From JAVBLD01 sp031553705 (GTDB lineage: Bacteria > Bacteroidota > Bacteroidia > Bacteroidales > Marinifilaceae), in contig JAVBLD010000003.1 in NCBI GenBank assembly GCA_031553705.1, positions 115,564 through 179,563 on the forward strand: DNA of 64,000 nt, read 5' to 3'. Position 1 is the first letter of the stretch. The number at the start of each line of letters is the position of its first letter. The notes under the pieces were generated by a model, which saw only the letters and a list, made by a program, of their open reading frames with translations, was not told the DNA's origin and searched no databases. The position numbers and the translations under genes were made by a program. Positions 25,437 through 34,915 of this stretch are shown piece after piece.

Positions 25437-27797
25437 TTATAGGAAATAATTTTTATCTGTCAGCTTAAATTTAGGATCATCCGCTTTACGAATCCAGAGA
25501 TATACCGAATCCCACTGGGTCGGCCAGCCTCCGAATATCGCTCCCAGGCGGATTATTTTAATTGAGTGGTATCCTTTTGCTAACGCAATTGAACGATCGC
25601 TACGGGAAAACCGCCTGGCTGTACCATGGTTGTCTTTTTCGTTTGAGATAAGAAGCTTGCCGTCGATCCAGAATTCATGATCGGTACTGAAATAATAAAC
25701 CGCATCTTCGGGAATATGGATATATCCGGTAATAACGGTAGAGTAAAAATCATTATCATACACTTCGCTATAGTCTCTTACCCGATGGCTGGCATTTTGA
25801 GGAGTGGCAATATATTCCGTTTCGTCGGGCGTTTTGCCTTGAAGTTCGGCAACTGTTCTGGTATTTCCCTTGTAATGTTCGGCCTTCAGGCCTTTGCCGG
25901 AATCTTCTGTTTTTGATACAGCCGGAGCATATACCTGTTTTTCAAAAGTAATGGTACGAGTCGGACCCATCTTGCCCGAAAGAAGTACAGAACGTATTTT
26001 CAGGGTTGTATTTCCGGTAAATGTCAGGGGATCTTTGTAAACAGCCGACTCAGGACGGCCGGGTTCGCTTCCGTCGATCGTATATATCAGCTTCGCCGGC
26101 TCGGAGGTCTTAAACTCTACCGTTTTTTTGTCGGTAAAAGCCACAAAATTACAGGAGGGTACATCTTTATCTTCCGGCATCGGGATGTAGTAGTTAATCT
26201 GATGCAGATCCAGCCGGACACGCTGGTTTTCGATCCGCCGTTCGAAATCTGCATAATCTTTTTTCTCCTTTGGGGTCCAGGTCAGTTCTGCCAGGGCAAT
26301 GATCCGCGGGTAGATATCGTGCTCCATATCCTTCCCGTTGTATTTATATTCATTCCACACATTACATTGCGCACCCAGGATATGGTGTTTTTTATCTTCG
26401 TTGATTTTATCGGGGATCGGTTCATAACTGTATATTTTTGCCAAATTGATATAACCGCCGATGGTTACCGGTAATAATTTGGAATCTCCCTGATAGCGGT
26501 CCATATAGAACCAATCGCCCGGTGTCATAATTACATCGTGTCCCATGTTGGCCGAGGCAATTCCACCGGCTTCTCCCCGCCAGCTCATTACCGTGGCGGA
26601 AGGGGCAAGGCCGCCTTCCAGGATTTCATCCCACCCGATAATCCGTTTGTTATGTTTTACCAGGAATTTTTCGATCCGTTGTACAAAGTAGCTTTGTAGT
26701 TTCTCTTCGGCCGAGTGCTCTTTGTCGGCTTTCAATCCTAATTCTTTAATACGTTGCTGGCATTTCGGACAGGCTTTCCAGCGTGCTTTAGGACATTCGT
26801 CTCCCCCGATGTGAATATATTCACTCACAAACAAAGGTATGACCTCTATTAACACATTTTCGAGAAACTCAAACGTTTTTTCATTGCCGGCACAAAATAC
26901 ATCGTTTGCTACGCCCCATATATTACGGACCGGTATCGGTTGGCCGGTACAGGAGAGCTCCGGATAGGCCGCAAGGACAGCTACCCCATGGCCCGGGAGT
27001 TCGATTTCGGGGATTACCTCTATAAAGCGCTCTTTAGCATAAGCTACCACCTCTTTGATTTGTTCCTGGGTGTAAAAATAAGGTCCATATATATTTCCCT
27101 CACTTTCAGTTCGTTGTGTTCCTGTTTTTGTCAGTTCGGGGTATTTTTTAATTTCAATCCGCCATCCCTGGTCGTCGGTCAAATGCCAGTGGAATTTATT
27201 TACCTTAAAAAGGGCCAGCACATCTAGTTGTTTTTTTATAAAATCCACATCTACGAAATGTCGGCATACATCAAGATGCATTCCGCGGTAGCGGAAACTG
27301 GGCTGATCTTTAATCTCGACAGCCGGAATAGTCCAGGCGATTCCTCTTTCCAAAACAGGGCTTTCGATCTCTGCCGGTAACAGTTGCATCACGGTCTGCA
27401 TACCGTAAAATAGACCTTGGGGTTTAGTTGCTTTGATATGTATGTTTTTAGAGGTTACATTCAATAGATATCCTTCGTCATTTACCGGAAGACCAGCTTC
27501 GATCTGTAATAGTATATAGGCAGATGAGGGTTTCTTATCTTGAACTGCAAGATCGTAGCCTGTTGCTTTTTTTATTTTTGCAGCGAAGAAAGAGGCTATC
27601 TTTTTTGTCTCACCTTCCTTGGCTATAAATACGACTTTCGACGATAACTCAAAAGTGCCTTTTTTCAGAGTGATTTCTTCCGGTTTCGGAGTAATATTAA
27701 TACCTTCGTTATATGGTTTTTTCTCGGCGAAAGTGGTAAGTGATGATGCGATCAGCAGAGACAATAGCGCTGAAAACAGGTAAAAACGGTTTTTCAT
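25437..27797 (-). CDS. beta-N-acetylhexosaminidase (GH20) with C-terminal PA14-like domain
   Basis: A 786-residue exported glycosidase that removes terminal GlcNAc or GalNAc from glycans. The signal peptide ends near residue 24 (SSLTTFA). A GH20b domain spans about 30-160 and the catalytic GH20 barrel about 165-510. The barrel has RYRGMHLDVCRHF, HWHLTDDQGWRIE and the acid/base pair Asp333-Glu334 in HIGGDEC. A chitobiase C-terminal-type domain (about 545-620) and a PA14-like domain (about 640-775) follow. Likely targets are host or dietary glycans or peptidoglycan/chitin fragments. It is a single gene with a promoter candidate just upstream. Confidence 0.95.
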   Translation of the reverse strand: MKNRFYLFSALLSLLIASSLTTFAEKKPYNEGINITPKPEEITLKKGTFELSSKVVFIAKEGETKKIASFFAAKIKKATGYDLAVQDKKPSSAYILLQIEAGLPVNDEGYLLNVTSKNIHIKATKPQGLFYGMQTVMQLLPAEIESPVLERGIAWTIPAVEIKDQPSFRYRGMHLDVCRHFVDVDFIKKQLDVLALFKVNKFHWHLTDDQGWRIEIKKYPELTKTGTQRTESEGNIYGPYFYTQEQIKEVVAYAKERFIEVIPEIELPGHGVAVLAAYPELSCTGQPIPVRNIWGVANDVFCAGNEKTFEFLENVLIEVIPLFVSEYIHIGGDECPKARWKACPKCQQRIKELGLKADKEHSAEEKLQSYFVQRIEKFLVKHNKRIIGWDEILEGGLAPSATVMSWRGEAGGIASANMGHDVIMTPGDWFYMDRYQGDSKLLPVTIGGYINLAKIYSYEPIPDKINEDKKHHILGAQCNVWNEYKYNGKDMEHDIYPRIIALAELTWTPKEKKDYADFERRIENQRVRLDLHQINYYIPMPEDKDVPSCNFVAFTDKKTVEFKTSEPAKLIYTIDGSEPGRPESAVYKDPLTFTGNTTLKIRSVLLSGKMGPTRTITFEKQVYAPAVSKTEDSGKGLKAEHYKGNTRTVAELQGKTPDETEYIATPQNASHRVRDYSEVYDNDFYSTVITGYIHIPEDAVYYFSTDHEFWIDGKLLISNEKDNHGTARRFSRSDRSIALAKGYHSIKIIRLGAIFGGWPTQWDSVYLWIRKADDPKFKLTDKNYFL

Positions 27798-27837
27798 CGG
27801 GATTAATTTCAGATGGTCTAATATAATATATCAATTG

Positions 27838-27868
27838 CAAAAATATCAAAATAGTTTTATCAAGCAAG
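27838..27868 (-). promoter_or_regulatory. promoter candidate of the GH20 gene
   Basis: CAAAAATA at 27838-27845 is TAnnTTTG on the minus strand. CAAG at 27865-27868, 19 bp further, is a near match (CTTG) to the -33 TTTG. The ATG lies about 40 bp downstream. Confidence 0.6.
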
Positions 27869-28059
27869 TTTTAAATAGATAAATCTGGTTAACGGATCGT
27901 TTCCTAGGTCGGATTTAGGGTATGGAAAAAAAGAAAATACCACCCATTCAATGTATTTTAAATTTGATTTCAATATTTTAAATTATATATTTGCTACTTA
28001 ATAGATAATGTGTGATTAAATATATTAATACATCTTATAGAATACGTAAAGTGACAAAA

Positions 28060-28665
28060 ATGATGAAGTTAGAGCTTAATGCAAAAATGATAAGAAAGCT
28101 GTGTGCGATATCTGCTCTTTTGTTTATAACAGGACATGTTTTGTTGGCTGAAGATCGGCCCGGTAACCGGCAAGGTATGAATGTAGAGCCTGTATCGGTT
28201 ATTGAAAAAAGCAAAACAAAGAAGTACTTCGAGGAATTTTTTATGGTTACTTACGAATATTCTCCGCTTGTTCCTTGTCAGTTGAAATTCGGGGGAGGGA
28301 GAAGATGGGGAGGCACTTTTAATCTCGATGTAATTAATCATAACCGTCTTAGCATTCATTACAAAAAGATGCCGGAATACTCTCCAAGTTCGATCCTATG
28401 TGTGGGGGGAAGTGCGTTTTACTCTTTTCATAAGAATTTACATCTTCTTGCAGGTCCCGGTTATATGTTTGAGCCTTCAGCCGGTTCCTCTTCGGGAGAT
28501 GGAATGAATGCCTATAACGGATGGAAATTACAAAATTCCCTTGTTTTTTCTATTAAAGGATTTATCATCACAGGAGGAGCCAATTATCTTTTCAGTAAAT
28601 ACCATAAAACACTGGTAGATTGGTCTGTCGGTATCGGTTTCAAGATAGGTTCACATAAATTCTGA
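28060..28665 (+). CDS. exported protein of unknown function
   Basis: About 201 residues from ATG 28060 (28063 also possible). An upstream in-frame start at 28012 is unlikely because it would push the signal peptide inward. The signal peptide covers roughly KMIRKLCAISALLFITGHVLLA. The mature part alternates polar and aromatic residues (FNLDVINHNRLSIHYKKM, then LHLLAGPGYMFEP) and ends KIGSHKF, as in a small outer-membrane beta-barrel. I recognise no family. It stands between divergently placed GH20 and the remnant region before htpG. Confidence 0.6.
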   Translation: MMKLELNAKMIRKLCAISALLFITGHVLLAEDRPGNRQGMNVEPVSVIEKSKTKKYFEEFFMVTYEYSPLVPCQLKFGGGRRWGGTFNLDVINHNRLSIHYKKMPEYSPSSILCVGGSAFYSFHKNLHLLAGPGYMFEPSAGSSSGDGMNAYNGWKLQNSLVFSIKGFIITGGANYLFSKYHKTLVDWSVGIGFKIGSHKF

Positions 28666-28770
28666 GAACGGAGGTGAGGAATAAGGGGCAAGTTAAAAAA
28701 ATCACGAATCTTGGATCGTGTACCTTTTACCTTATATCTATTTATGATTCAACGTTCATCACTTTTTAGA

Positions 28771-28826
28771 ATTCCTAATTTCTAGATTCTAATTATCTTG
28801 CTATTTGCTGCCTGCCATTTGTCATT
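28771..28826. repeat. heptad array, 8 units, AT to GC in one phase
   Basis: ATTCCTA, ATTTCTA, GATTCTA and ATTATCT (28771-28798) pass directly into TGCTATT, TGCTGCC, TGCCATT and TGTCATT (28799-28826). This is the cleanest example of the two unit types sharing one lattice. Confidence 0.65.
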
Positions 28827-28885
28827 GCTTATCACCGGCGAATTGAAGGCTCAGATATTTCAAGATTACTCTGTTACGATGTCCA

Positions 28886-29005
28886 TCAGAATTTCCACTC
28901 TGCCCGAAACATAATGTATCGTCCTATCCGATATGTATAAGAGGTTGAAATATAATCCTCATAAGTATTTATAATTGGAAAAAACGGTAAAACCTGCATA
29001 AATCT
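28886..29005 (-). pseudogene. remnant of the C-terminus of an outer-membrane beta-barrel protein
   Basis: A minus-strand frame of 39 codons between stops (TAA at 29006-29008, TGA at 28886-28888). It reads RFMQVLPFFPIINTYEDY, then TYRIGRYIMFRAEWKF. The alternating pattern with a final aromatic is the last strand of a TonB-dependent receptor or similar barrel. Nothing upstream continues the barrel in any frame, so it looks like the tail of a deleted gene. The signal is short; chance resemblance is possible. Confidence 0.45.
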
Positions 29006-29400
29006 TTATAAAAGAAACGCTTATCCAAATCGTATCTAAGCTAAAACCCCGCCGATAGCCCCGTTTACGGAAGGGCCCTTTTCGATGAGTTCCATGGGAT
29101 CAAGTTATTCGTGAAACATACAAAATCAGAGCGCCATTTGTAGATTTTCAGTTTTTCTTCTTTGCAAATATCGCAAATTATATTGAAAAAGCAAGTTAAA
29201 TATACAAATATTGAAAATAATATTAAAAATAATATTAAAAATAGGTCAAATATACAAGCTCGTGATATGAGTGACAAAATGCATCATTATTCCTTATCCC
29301 TTGGCTCCATTTATGACAAAATGTCGCATCCCTTTGTATTGGCATCGGAATTGTACATTGACGAGTATGGAATTAAATAAAAACTAAAAAATATATTGTT
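29006..29400. other. AT-rich leader region of htpG
   Basis: No convincing gene. AAAATAATATTAA occurs twice in tandem (29214-29239) and CAAATATACAA-like words recur (about 29193 and 29247). There is no clean TAnnTTTG box close to htpG. A 72-codon frame at 29162-29380 is lysine/asparagine-rich and probably not coding. Heat-shock control elements cannot be identified by eye. Confidence 0.4.
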
Positions 29401-31455
29401 ATGGCAAATGGAAAAATAGGAGTATCGACAAAGGATCTGTTTCCGATCATTAAAAAATTTCTCTATTCCGATCATGAAATATTCCTGCGGGAGATTGTGT
29501 CGAATGCGGTAGATGCGACTCAAAAATTAAAAGTGCTGGCATCAAGCGGCGAGTTTAATGGGGAGGTTAAGGATCTGAAAATTTATGTAAAGGCTGACAA
29601 AGAGGCAGGAACTTTGACGGTATCCGATAACGGAATCGGTATGACACAAGAGGAGGTTGAAAAATATATCAATCAGATTGCCTTTTCAGGGGCGGAGGAG
29701 TTTCTCGAAAAACATAAGGATGATGCGGCTACCATGATAGGACATTTCGGATTGGGCTTCTACTCCTCTTTTATGGTAAGCGATAAGGTGGAGATTGTTA
29801 CAAAGTCGTATAAAGAGGGTACGCAAGCGGTAAAATGGTCATGTAAAGGAGAAGCTGAATATACCCTTGAAAATACGGAACGGACGGAACGGGGTACCGA
29901 TATCATCATGTATATCAATCCGGAGGAAAAGGAATTTCTGGAAGAGAGCAAGGTATCTGAGCTGCTGAATAAATACTGTAAATTTCTTCCGGTGGAGATC
30001 GTTTTCGGCAAAAAGAAGGAGTGGAAAGACAAAAAACAGGTGGAGACGGACGAAGATAATGTGATCAATGATACTAATCCTGCCTGGACACGTAAACCTA
30101 CCGATCTGAAAGAGGAGGATTATACGAAGTTTTACCACCAGCTGTACCCGATGGCAGAAGAGCCGCTGTTCCATATCCATTTGAATGTGGATTATCCGTT
30201 TAACCTGACCGGTATCCTCTACTTTCCGAAAATCAGTAACAAATTTGAAATTCAAAGAAATAAAATCCAGTTGTATTCCAACCAGGTATATGTGACCGAT
30301 TCGGTGGAAGGTATTGTTCCGGAGTACCTGACTTTGCTGCATGGAGTGATCGATTCTCCCGATATCCCGTTAAATGTATCCCGTTCTTATCTGCAGAGCG
30401 ACCGGAATGTGAAGAAGATTTCAAGCCATATTACAAAGAAGGTTACTGATAGTTTAGGGGATATCTTCAAGAGTGACCGTGAAGAGTACGAAAGGAAGTG
30501 GGATGACTTAAAGATTTTTATTCAATACGGAATGCTGACGGATGAAAAGTTTGCAGAACGGGCCAACAGTATCCTGTTATTGAAAAATACCGAAAATAAA
30601 TATTTTACCCTGGAAGAGTATGAAAATCTGGTGAAGGTGAATCAAACCGATAGGGACAACCATGTCGTTTATCTTTATGCTACTGATACGGCCGAACAAT
30701 ATAGTTATATTGAGCAAGCCAGGCAGAGGGGGTACGATGTATTACTGATGAATGGGCAGTTGGATACTCATATGATCGGTTACCTGGAACAAAAAAACAC
30801 TGAACATAAGTATCTGCGTGTCGATTCGGATGTAATTGATAAATTGATACCGAAATCGGATATTCAGGAAACCCGTTTAAACCAGATTGAACAAGAGGAA
30901 CTGCGTATGGTATTCGATACTCAGCTTCCGAAGGACAACGGAGTGTTTATGGTGAACTTTGAGGCGATGGGCGAAGCGGCCGATCCGGTCGTAGTGATCC
31001 GTTCCGAATTTATGCGGCGGATGAAAGAGATGGCTGCATTGAATCCGGGAATGGGACTTTACGGAACTTTAGGCGATCATTATACCTTGGTGGTGAATAC
31101 CGATCATAAATTGGTGAACAATATCCTGGAAGATGAAAAGAAGGAGATGGCAACAGCATTGGAGCCTATCGATTTAAAAGTGACCGAGTTGGAAGGCAAG
31201 GTCGTAGAGTTGGACAAATTGAATGAAGGGAAAAAGAGCGACGAAATTCCTCAGGTGGATAAAGATCGCAAAGAGGAGTATCATGCCAGCATAGAAAAGC
31301 TGAAAAAACAAAAAAGGACATTGCTTGAAGAGTACGGCAAAAGTAACAAACTGGTCGGTCAGTTGATAGACCTGGCGTTGTTGGCTAACGGCTTGCTGAA
31401 GGGAGAAGCTTTGAATCGTTTTGTTAAACGCAGTGTGGAATTGATTAACAAATAA
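29401..31455 (+). CDS. htpG: molecular chaperone HtpG (Hsp90)
   Basis: A 684-residue cytosolic ATP-dependent chaperone. The GHKL ATPase domain (1-230) has REIVSNAVDATQKL, SDNGIGMTQEE and IGHFGLGFYSSFMV. The middle domain has NVSRSYLQSDRNVKKISSHI, and the C-terminal dimerisation part follows. A charged insertion near 620-650 (LNEGKKSDEIPQVDKDRKEE) is typical of Bacteroidota HtpG. The length is somewhat longer than the 624 residues of E. coli HtpG. A terminator follows directly. Confidence 0.97.
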   Translation: MANGKIGVSTKDLFPIIKKFLYSDHEIFLREIVSNAVDATQKLKVLASSGEFNGEVKDLKIYVKADKEAGTLTVSDNGIGMTQEEVEKYINQIAFSGAEEFLEKHKDDAATMIGHFGLGFYSSFMVSDKVEIVTKSYKEGTQAVKWSCKGEAEYTLENTERTERGTDIIMYINPEEKEFLEESKVSELLNKYCKFLPVEIVFGKKKEWKDKKQVETDEDNVINDTNPAWTRKPTDLKEEDYTKFYHQLYPMAEEPLFHIHLNVDYPFNLTGILYFPKISNKFEIQRNKIQLYSNQVYVTDSVEGIVPEYLTLLHGVIDSPDIPLNVSRSYLQSDRNVKKISSHITKKVTDSLGDIFKSDREEYERKWDDLKIFIQYGMLTDEKFAERANSILLLKNTENKYFTLEEYENLVKVNQTDRDNHVVYLYATDTAEQYSYIEQARQRGYDVLLMNGQLDTHMIGYLEQKNTEHKYLRVDSDVIDKLIPKSDIQETRLNQIEQEELRMVFDTQLPKDNGVFMVNFEAMGEAADPVVVIRSEFMRRMKEMAALNPGMGLYGTLGDHYTLVVNTDHKLVNNILEDEKKEMATALEPIDLKVTELEGKVVELDKLNEGKKSDEIPQVDKDRKEEYHASIEKLKKQKRTLLEEYGKSNKLVGQLIDLALLANGLLKGEALNRFVKRSVELINK

Positions 31456-31479
31456 AGATTTTTTGATATGGCAATGGAG

Positions 31480-31508
31480 AACGAAGGTCTGAAGAGATCT
31501 TCGTTTTT
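31480..31508 (+). terminator. rho-independent terminator of htpG
   Basis: Arms 31480-31490 and 31495-31505 (AACGAAGGTCT/AGATCTTCGTT, one mismatch), loop GAAG, and a T run. Confidence 0.75.
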
Positions 31509-31634
31509 GTATATAGAACGGGAGTCGGGGTGTTTTTACATTATTTCTATTTTTATAGCGAATATGGTTTTTTATTCCGTAAAAAATTTACTTTTGTAAG
31601 TGTTAAACTTTTCGCGTCTGGAAGCGTTTAAAAA

Positions 31635-31682
31635 ATAGCAAGTAGTAGGGGAAAGAAGTGGGAAATGAAAAATGATATACGG
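31635..31682. repeat. heptad array ending at the nfo start
   Basis: ATAGCAA (31635), GTAGTAG (31642), GGGAAAG (31649), AAATGAA (31663) and AAATGAT (31670) run up to ATG 31683. The earlier in-frame ATG at 31665 lies inside this array. Confidence 0.5.
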
Positions 31683-32528
31683 ATGAAATATATTGGGGCA
31701 CATGTAAGTGCATCGGGAGGGGTGGAGAATGCACCGCTTCATGCACATGAGATCGGGGCGACGGCTTTTGCTTTGTTTACAAAGAATCAGCGGCAATGGG
31801 TAGCTTTACCGTTAACAAAGGCAAGTATAGATCTGTTTAAACAACGTTGTGAACAATTCGGTTATAAGCCGGATTATATTTTACCTCATGATAGTTACCT
31901 GATTAATCTGGGTAATCCAGAGCCGGATGCATTAAAGAAGTCGCGCATGGCTTTTCTCGATGAGATGGAGCGTTGTGAACAGCTGGGTTTAAATCGTTTA
32001 AATTTTCATCCTGGAAGCAGCTTAAAAAAAATCAGTGACGAGGAGTGTCTGGGCTTGATTGCCGGATCGATTAATATGGCACTGGAAAAGACAAAAGGCG
32101 TGACGGCAGTGATTGAGAATACGGCAGGACAGGGATCTAACCTGGGTTATACTTTCGAGCAGATTGCATTTATTATTGATAAAGTGGAAGATAAGAGCCG
32201 GGTAGGGGTTTGCCTTGATACGTGCCATACCCTTGCTGCAGGCTATGATATACGCAGTGCGGCCGGATTCCGGGAGACATTTGAGCACTTCGATCGTGCG
32301 GTCGGATTTAAATATCTGAAAGGTATGCACCTGAACGACTCGAAAAAGGGAGTTTCTTCACGAGTGGATCGACATGATAGCCTCGGCAAGGGAGAGTTGG
32401 GCATTGAGCCGTTTCGGATGATCATGCAGGACAGTCGATTCGATGATATGCCGTTGATCCTCGAAACTCCGGACGATTCGCTTTGGGCGGAGGAGATAAA
32501 GATGCTTTATAAGTTAGGGAGCAAATAG
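31683..32528 (+). CDS. nfo: endonuclease IV (AP endonuclease)
   Basis: A 281-residue zinc enzyme that cuts DNA 5' of abasic sites in base-excision repair. The start MKYIGAHVSASGGVENAP is the canonical one, so I choose ATG 31683; ATG 31665 would add six residues drawn from the repeat array. Metal-binding stretches are NFHPGSS, VIENTAGQG, GVCLDTCHTLAAGYD, HLNDSKKG and RHDSLGKGELG. The stop codon TAG lies at the edge of another heptad run (about 32525-32549). Confidence 0.96.
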   Translation: MKYIGAHVSASGGVENAPLHAHEIGATAFALFTKNQRQWVALPLTKASIDLFKQRCEQFGYKPDYILPHDSYLINLGNPEPDALKKSRMAFLDEMERCEQLGLNRLNFHPGSSLKKISDEECLGLIAGSINMALEKTKGVTAVIENTAGQGSNLGYTFEQIAFIIDKVEDKSRVGVCLDTCHTLAAGYDIRSAAGFRETFEHFDRAVGFKYLKGMHLNDSKKGVSSRVDRHDSLGKGELGIEPFRMIMQDSRFDDMPLILETPDDSLWAEEIKMLYKLGSK

Positions 32529-32686
32529 CAGGTGGTAAGAAGCAAGATGCTTTTTAGTTGAATCGTTAGAATTGAGAGTTGAATTTTCTTAGAAATGAGC
32601 ACAAAGTCAAGCTTGCATGATGGCAGAAAATCAAGTCGACAAAATCGGATTAAAGTCAATTCAAAATTCTTAATTAAATATGAAGG

Positions 32687-33178
32687 ATGAGGATCGGTTT
32701 ATTATCAGATACACACGGGTGGTTGGATCCGCAGTTGGCACTCTTCTTTAAAGAGTGTGATGAGGTTTGGCATTGTGGGGATATCGGGGATGTCGGCGTT
32801 TCGGATCAATTGGAAAGCAGTTATAAGCTCAGGGCTGTGCATGGGAATATTGACGGAGGGGAATTGCGGCGAAACTACCCTGAAGTACAGGTATTGGAAT
32901 GTGAAGGAGTGAAGGTGGTGATGATCCACATCGGCGGTTATCCCGGACATTATGCCCTTGGAATAAAAGCTTTATTACAAAGGGAACGTCCCAAACTGTT
33001 TGTTTGCGGACATTCGCATATCGCAAAAGTACAGTATGATAAACAACTGGAGTGCCTGCATATCAATCCTGGAGCTGCCGGGAGATCCGGATTCCACCAC
33101 GTTCGTACAGCCGTCCGGTTTACCATAAAGGAAGGGGATATAAAGGATCTGGAGTTAGTGGAATATGAGAAAAGATGA
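32687..33178 (+). CDS. metallophosphoesterase (YfcE/MJ0936 family)
   Basis: A 163-residue calcineurin-like phosphoesterase. The motifs are LLSDTHGW (9 residues in), WHCGDIGD, VHGNIDG and FVCGHSHIA, which bind two metals. Such proteins hydrolyse phosphodiesters in vitro; the natural substrate is unknown. The start MRIGLLSDTHG is usual. It sits in a forward run nfo, this gene, ctpA-like protease. Confidence 0.93.
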   Translation: MRIGLLSDTHGWLDPQLALFFKECDEVWHCGDIGDVGVSDQLESSYKLRAVHGNIDGGELRRNYPEVQVLECEGVKVVMIHIGGYPGHYALGIKALLQRERPKLFVCGHSHIAKVQYDKQLECLHINPGAAGRSGFHHVRTAVRFTIKEGDIKDLELVEYEKR

Positions 33179-33223
33179 ACCTTGAAATATCGGAACAAAA
33201 AAACAAAAATAAATAATATATAG

Positions 33224-34822
33224 ATGAAAAAGGGTTTTGTTTTAGTATTGGCATTATTGTTTACCGGATGGGGTGCCGACAAATGTATGGCTCAGCGGAG
33301 TACGGACAAAGTGATGAACCAAACGGTAAAGTATCAACGGCTGATGGCTTTGATCGACGCATTTTATGTAGATACGGTGAATTTACAGAAACTGACGGAA
33401 GATGCTATTGTACAGGTATTAGCGGATCTGGATCCCCATTCGGTTTATATTTCTAAAGAGGAGGTAGATGAAGCGAATGAGCCTTTAGAAGGTGGTTTTT
33501 TCGGAATAGGTATACAGTTTTCGCTTCTACGGGATACATTATTGGTTGTGGCTGTCGTACCGGGAGGGCCTTCGGAAAAGGTTGGTCTGTTGGCAGGCGA
33601 CCGGATTATATCGGTCGACGGAGAGGATATTGCCGGAAAAAAATTATCGAATACGGATATACGTAAAAGACTGAAAGGAGAGAAAGGTACTGTAGTAAAG
33701 GTGGGAGTTCTACGGAAAAACGACAGGATGGATTTTAATATTGTAAGGGATAAAATTCCGATTTATAGTGTGGATGCTGTTTATATGCTTGATAAGACTA
33801 CCGGATATATAAAGATTTCCCGTTTTGCAGCTACGACGGTTCAGGAGTTTGAAGAGGCAGTGAAAAAACTTCAGGCTAAGGGAATGAAGGATATGGTGCT
33901 TGATTTGCAGGGAAATGGAGGAGGTTATATGGGGGCTGCGATCGGCATCAGTGATCATTTGCTCGGACGGGGTAAAATGATTGTATATACCGAAGGACGG
34001 GCCTCCGGCCGTCAGGAAGAGTATGCAACGGCAGCCGGCCTGTTTGAGAACGGAAGGGTTGTGGTATTGATTGACGGGAATTCGGCTTCTGCCAGTGAGA
34101 TCGTTTCCGGAGCTGTACAGGATTGGGATCGCGGGGTGATTGTCGGACGTCGTTCTTTTGGAAAGGGGTTGGTACAACGTCAGTATCAGTTGACCGATGG
34201 TTCGATGATCCGGTTGACAACCGCTCATTATTATACTCCTTCCGGTCGTTGTATCCAGAAGCCTTATAAAGATGAGGATTACCGGGGTGAACTGTACCAT
34301 CGCTATACCAGCGGGGAAATGTTGAGTGCCGATAGTATCATGATCAATGATACGCTTAAATATTATACAAAATTGAAACACCGGGTGGTTTACGGCGGAG
34401 GGGGGATTATCCCGGATGTATTCGTTCCGATCGATACCAATGTGAATTATTTATATCTTAACCGTTTGATTGCCAAAAATGTGATTGGGGAGTATGTAAT
34501 GAATTATATTGACAAGAATCGGGCATCATTGCGTAAAAGCTATTCCGATTTTAATGCTTACAATACTTCGTTTGAAGTGACCGATGCGATGATTAACGAA
34601 ATCGTACAACTGGGCGAGAAAATGGGGATGCCGAAAGATGAGAAGGCATTGAAACCGTTGATACCTTCTATGAAAATACAGATTAAGGCATTAATATCGA
34701 GAGATTTGTATGATTTAAATGAAATGTTCCAGATCCTGAATAGAGAAAATGAAATCTTGAAGGAAGGATTGAAGATATTGAAGAATGGCGTATATGAGAA
34801 TAAGATCGGAGGGAAGAATTGA
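33224..34822 (+). CDS. C-terminal processing peptidase (S41 family, PDZ domain)
   Basis: A 532-residue exported serine protease. The signal peptide ends near residue 24 (GADKCMAQ; the Cys is not in a good lipobox). A PDZ domain covers about 85-165 (GGPSEKVGLLAGDRIISVDG). The S41 core has Ser289 in NSASASEI, Lys314 in SFGKGLVQ and Gln318, the same spacing as Ser430-Lys455-Gln459 of E. coli Prc. It trims C-termini of periplasmic proteins. A long C-terminal helical extension (about 440-532) is typical of Bacteroidota members. A terminator lies 46 bp downstream. Confidence 0.95.
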   Translation: MKKGFVLVLALLFTGWGADKCMAQRSTDKVMNQTVKYQRLMALIDAFYVDTVNLQKLTEDAIVQVLADLDPHSVYISKEEVDEANEPLEGGFFGIGIQFSLLRDTLLVVAVVPGGPSEKVGLLAGDRIISVDGEDIAGKKLSNTDIRKRLKGEKGTVVKVGVLRKNDRMDFNIVRDKIPIYSVDAVYMLDKTTGYIKISRFAATTVQEFEEAVKKLQAKGMKDMVLDLQGNGGGYMGAAIGISDHLLGRGKMIVYTEGRASGRQEEYATAAGLFENGRVVVLIDGNSASASEIVSGAVQDWDRGVIVGRRSFGKGLVQRQYQLTDGSMIRLTTAHYYTPSGRCIQKPYKDEDYRGELYHRYTSGEMLSADSIMINDTLKYYTKLKHRVVYGGGGIIPDVFVPIDTNVNYLYLNRLIAKNVIGEYVMNYIDKNRASLRKSYSDFNAYNTSFEVTDAMINEIVQLGEKMGMPKDEKALKPLIPSMKIQIKALISRDLYDLNEMFQILNRENEILKEGLKILKNGVYENKIGGKN

Positions 34823-34867
34823 GGAGTGGCAGGTAGCAGGAAGTGAATGTTGAAAAAAAGATTTTGG

Positions 34868-34915
34868 ATTCAGGCAGTAGAGAGTTGTATATTTTCTACT
34901 GTCTGAATGTTTTTT
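34868..34915. terminator. bidirectional terminator between the S41 protease gene and queF
   Basis: Arms 34868-34880 and 34896-34908 (ATTCAGGCAGTAG/CTACTGTCTGAAT, one mismatch) followed by a T6 run on the plus strand; an A-rich run on the other side serves the minus strand. The queF stop codon lies in the right arm. Confidence 0.8.

Noticed and set aside
29162..29380. 72-codon frame before htpG
   Set aside because: Encoded by an AT simple repeat (Asn/Lys runs) and without homology that I recognise.
33710..34381. 223-codon minus-strand open frame
   Set aside because: Lies wholly antisense to the S41 protease gene; the product has no recognisable family and the composition of a reverse-strand shadow.
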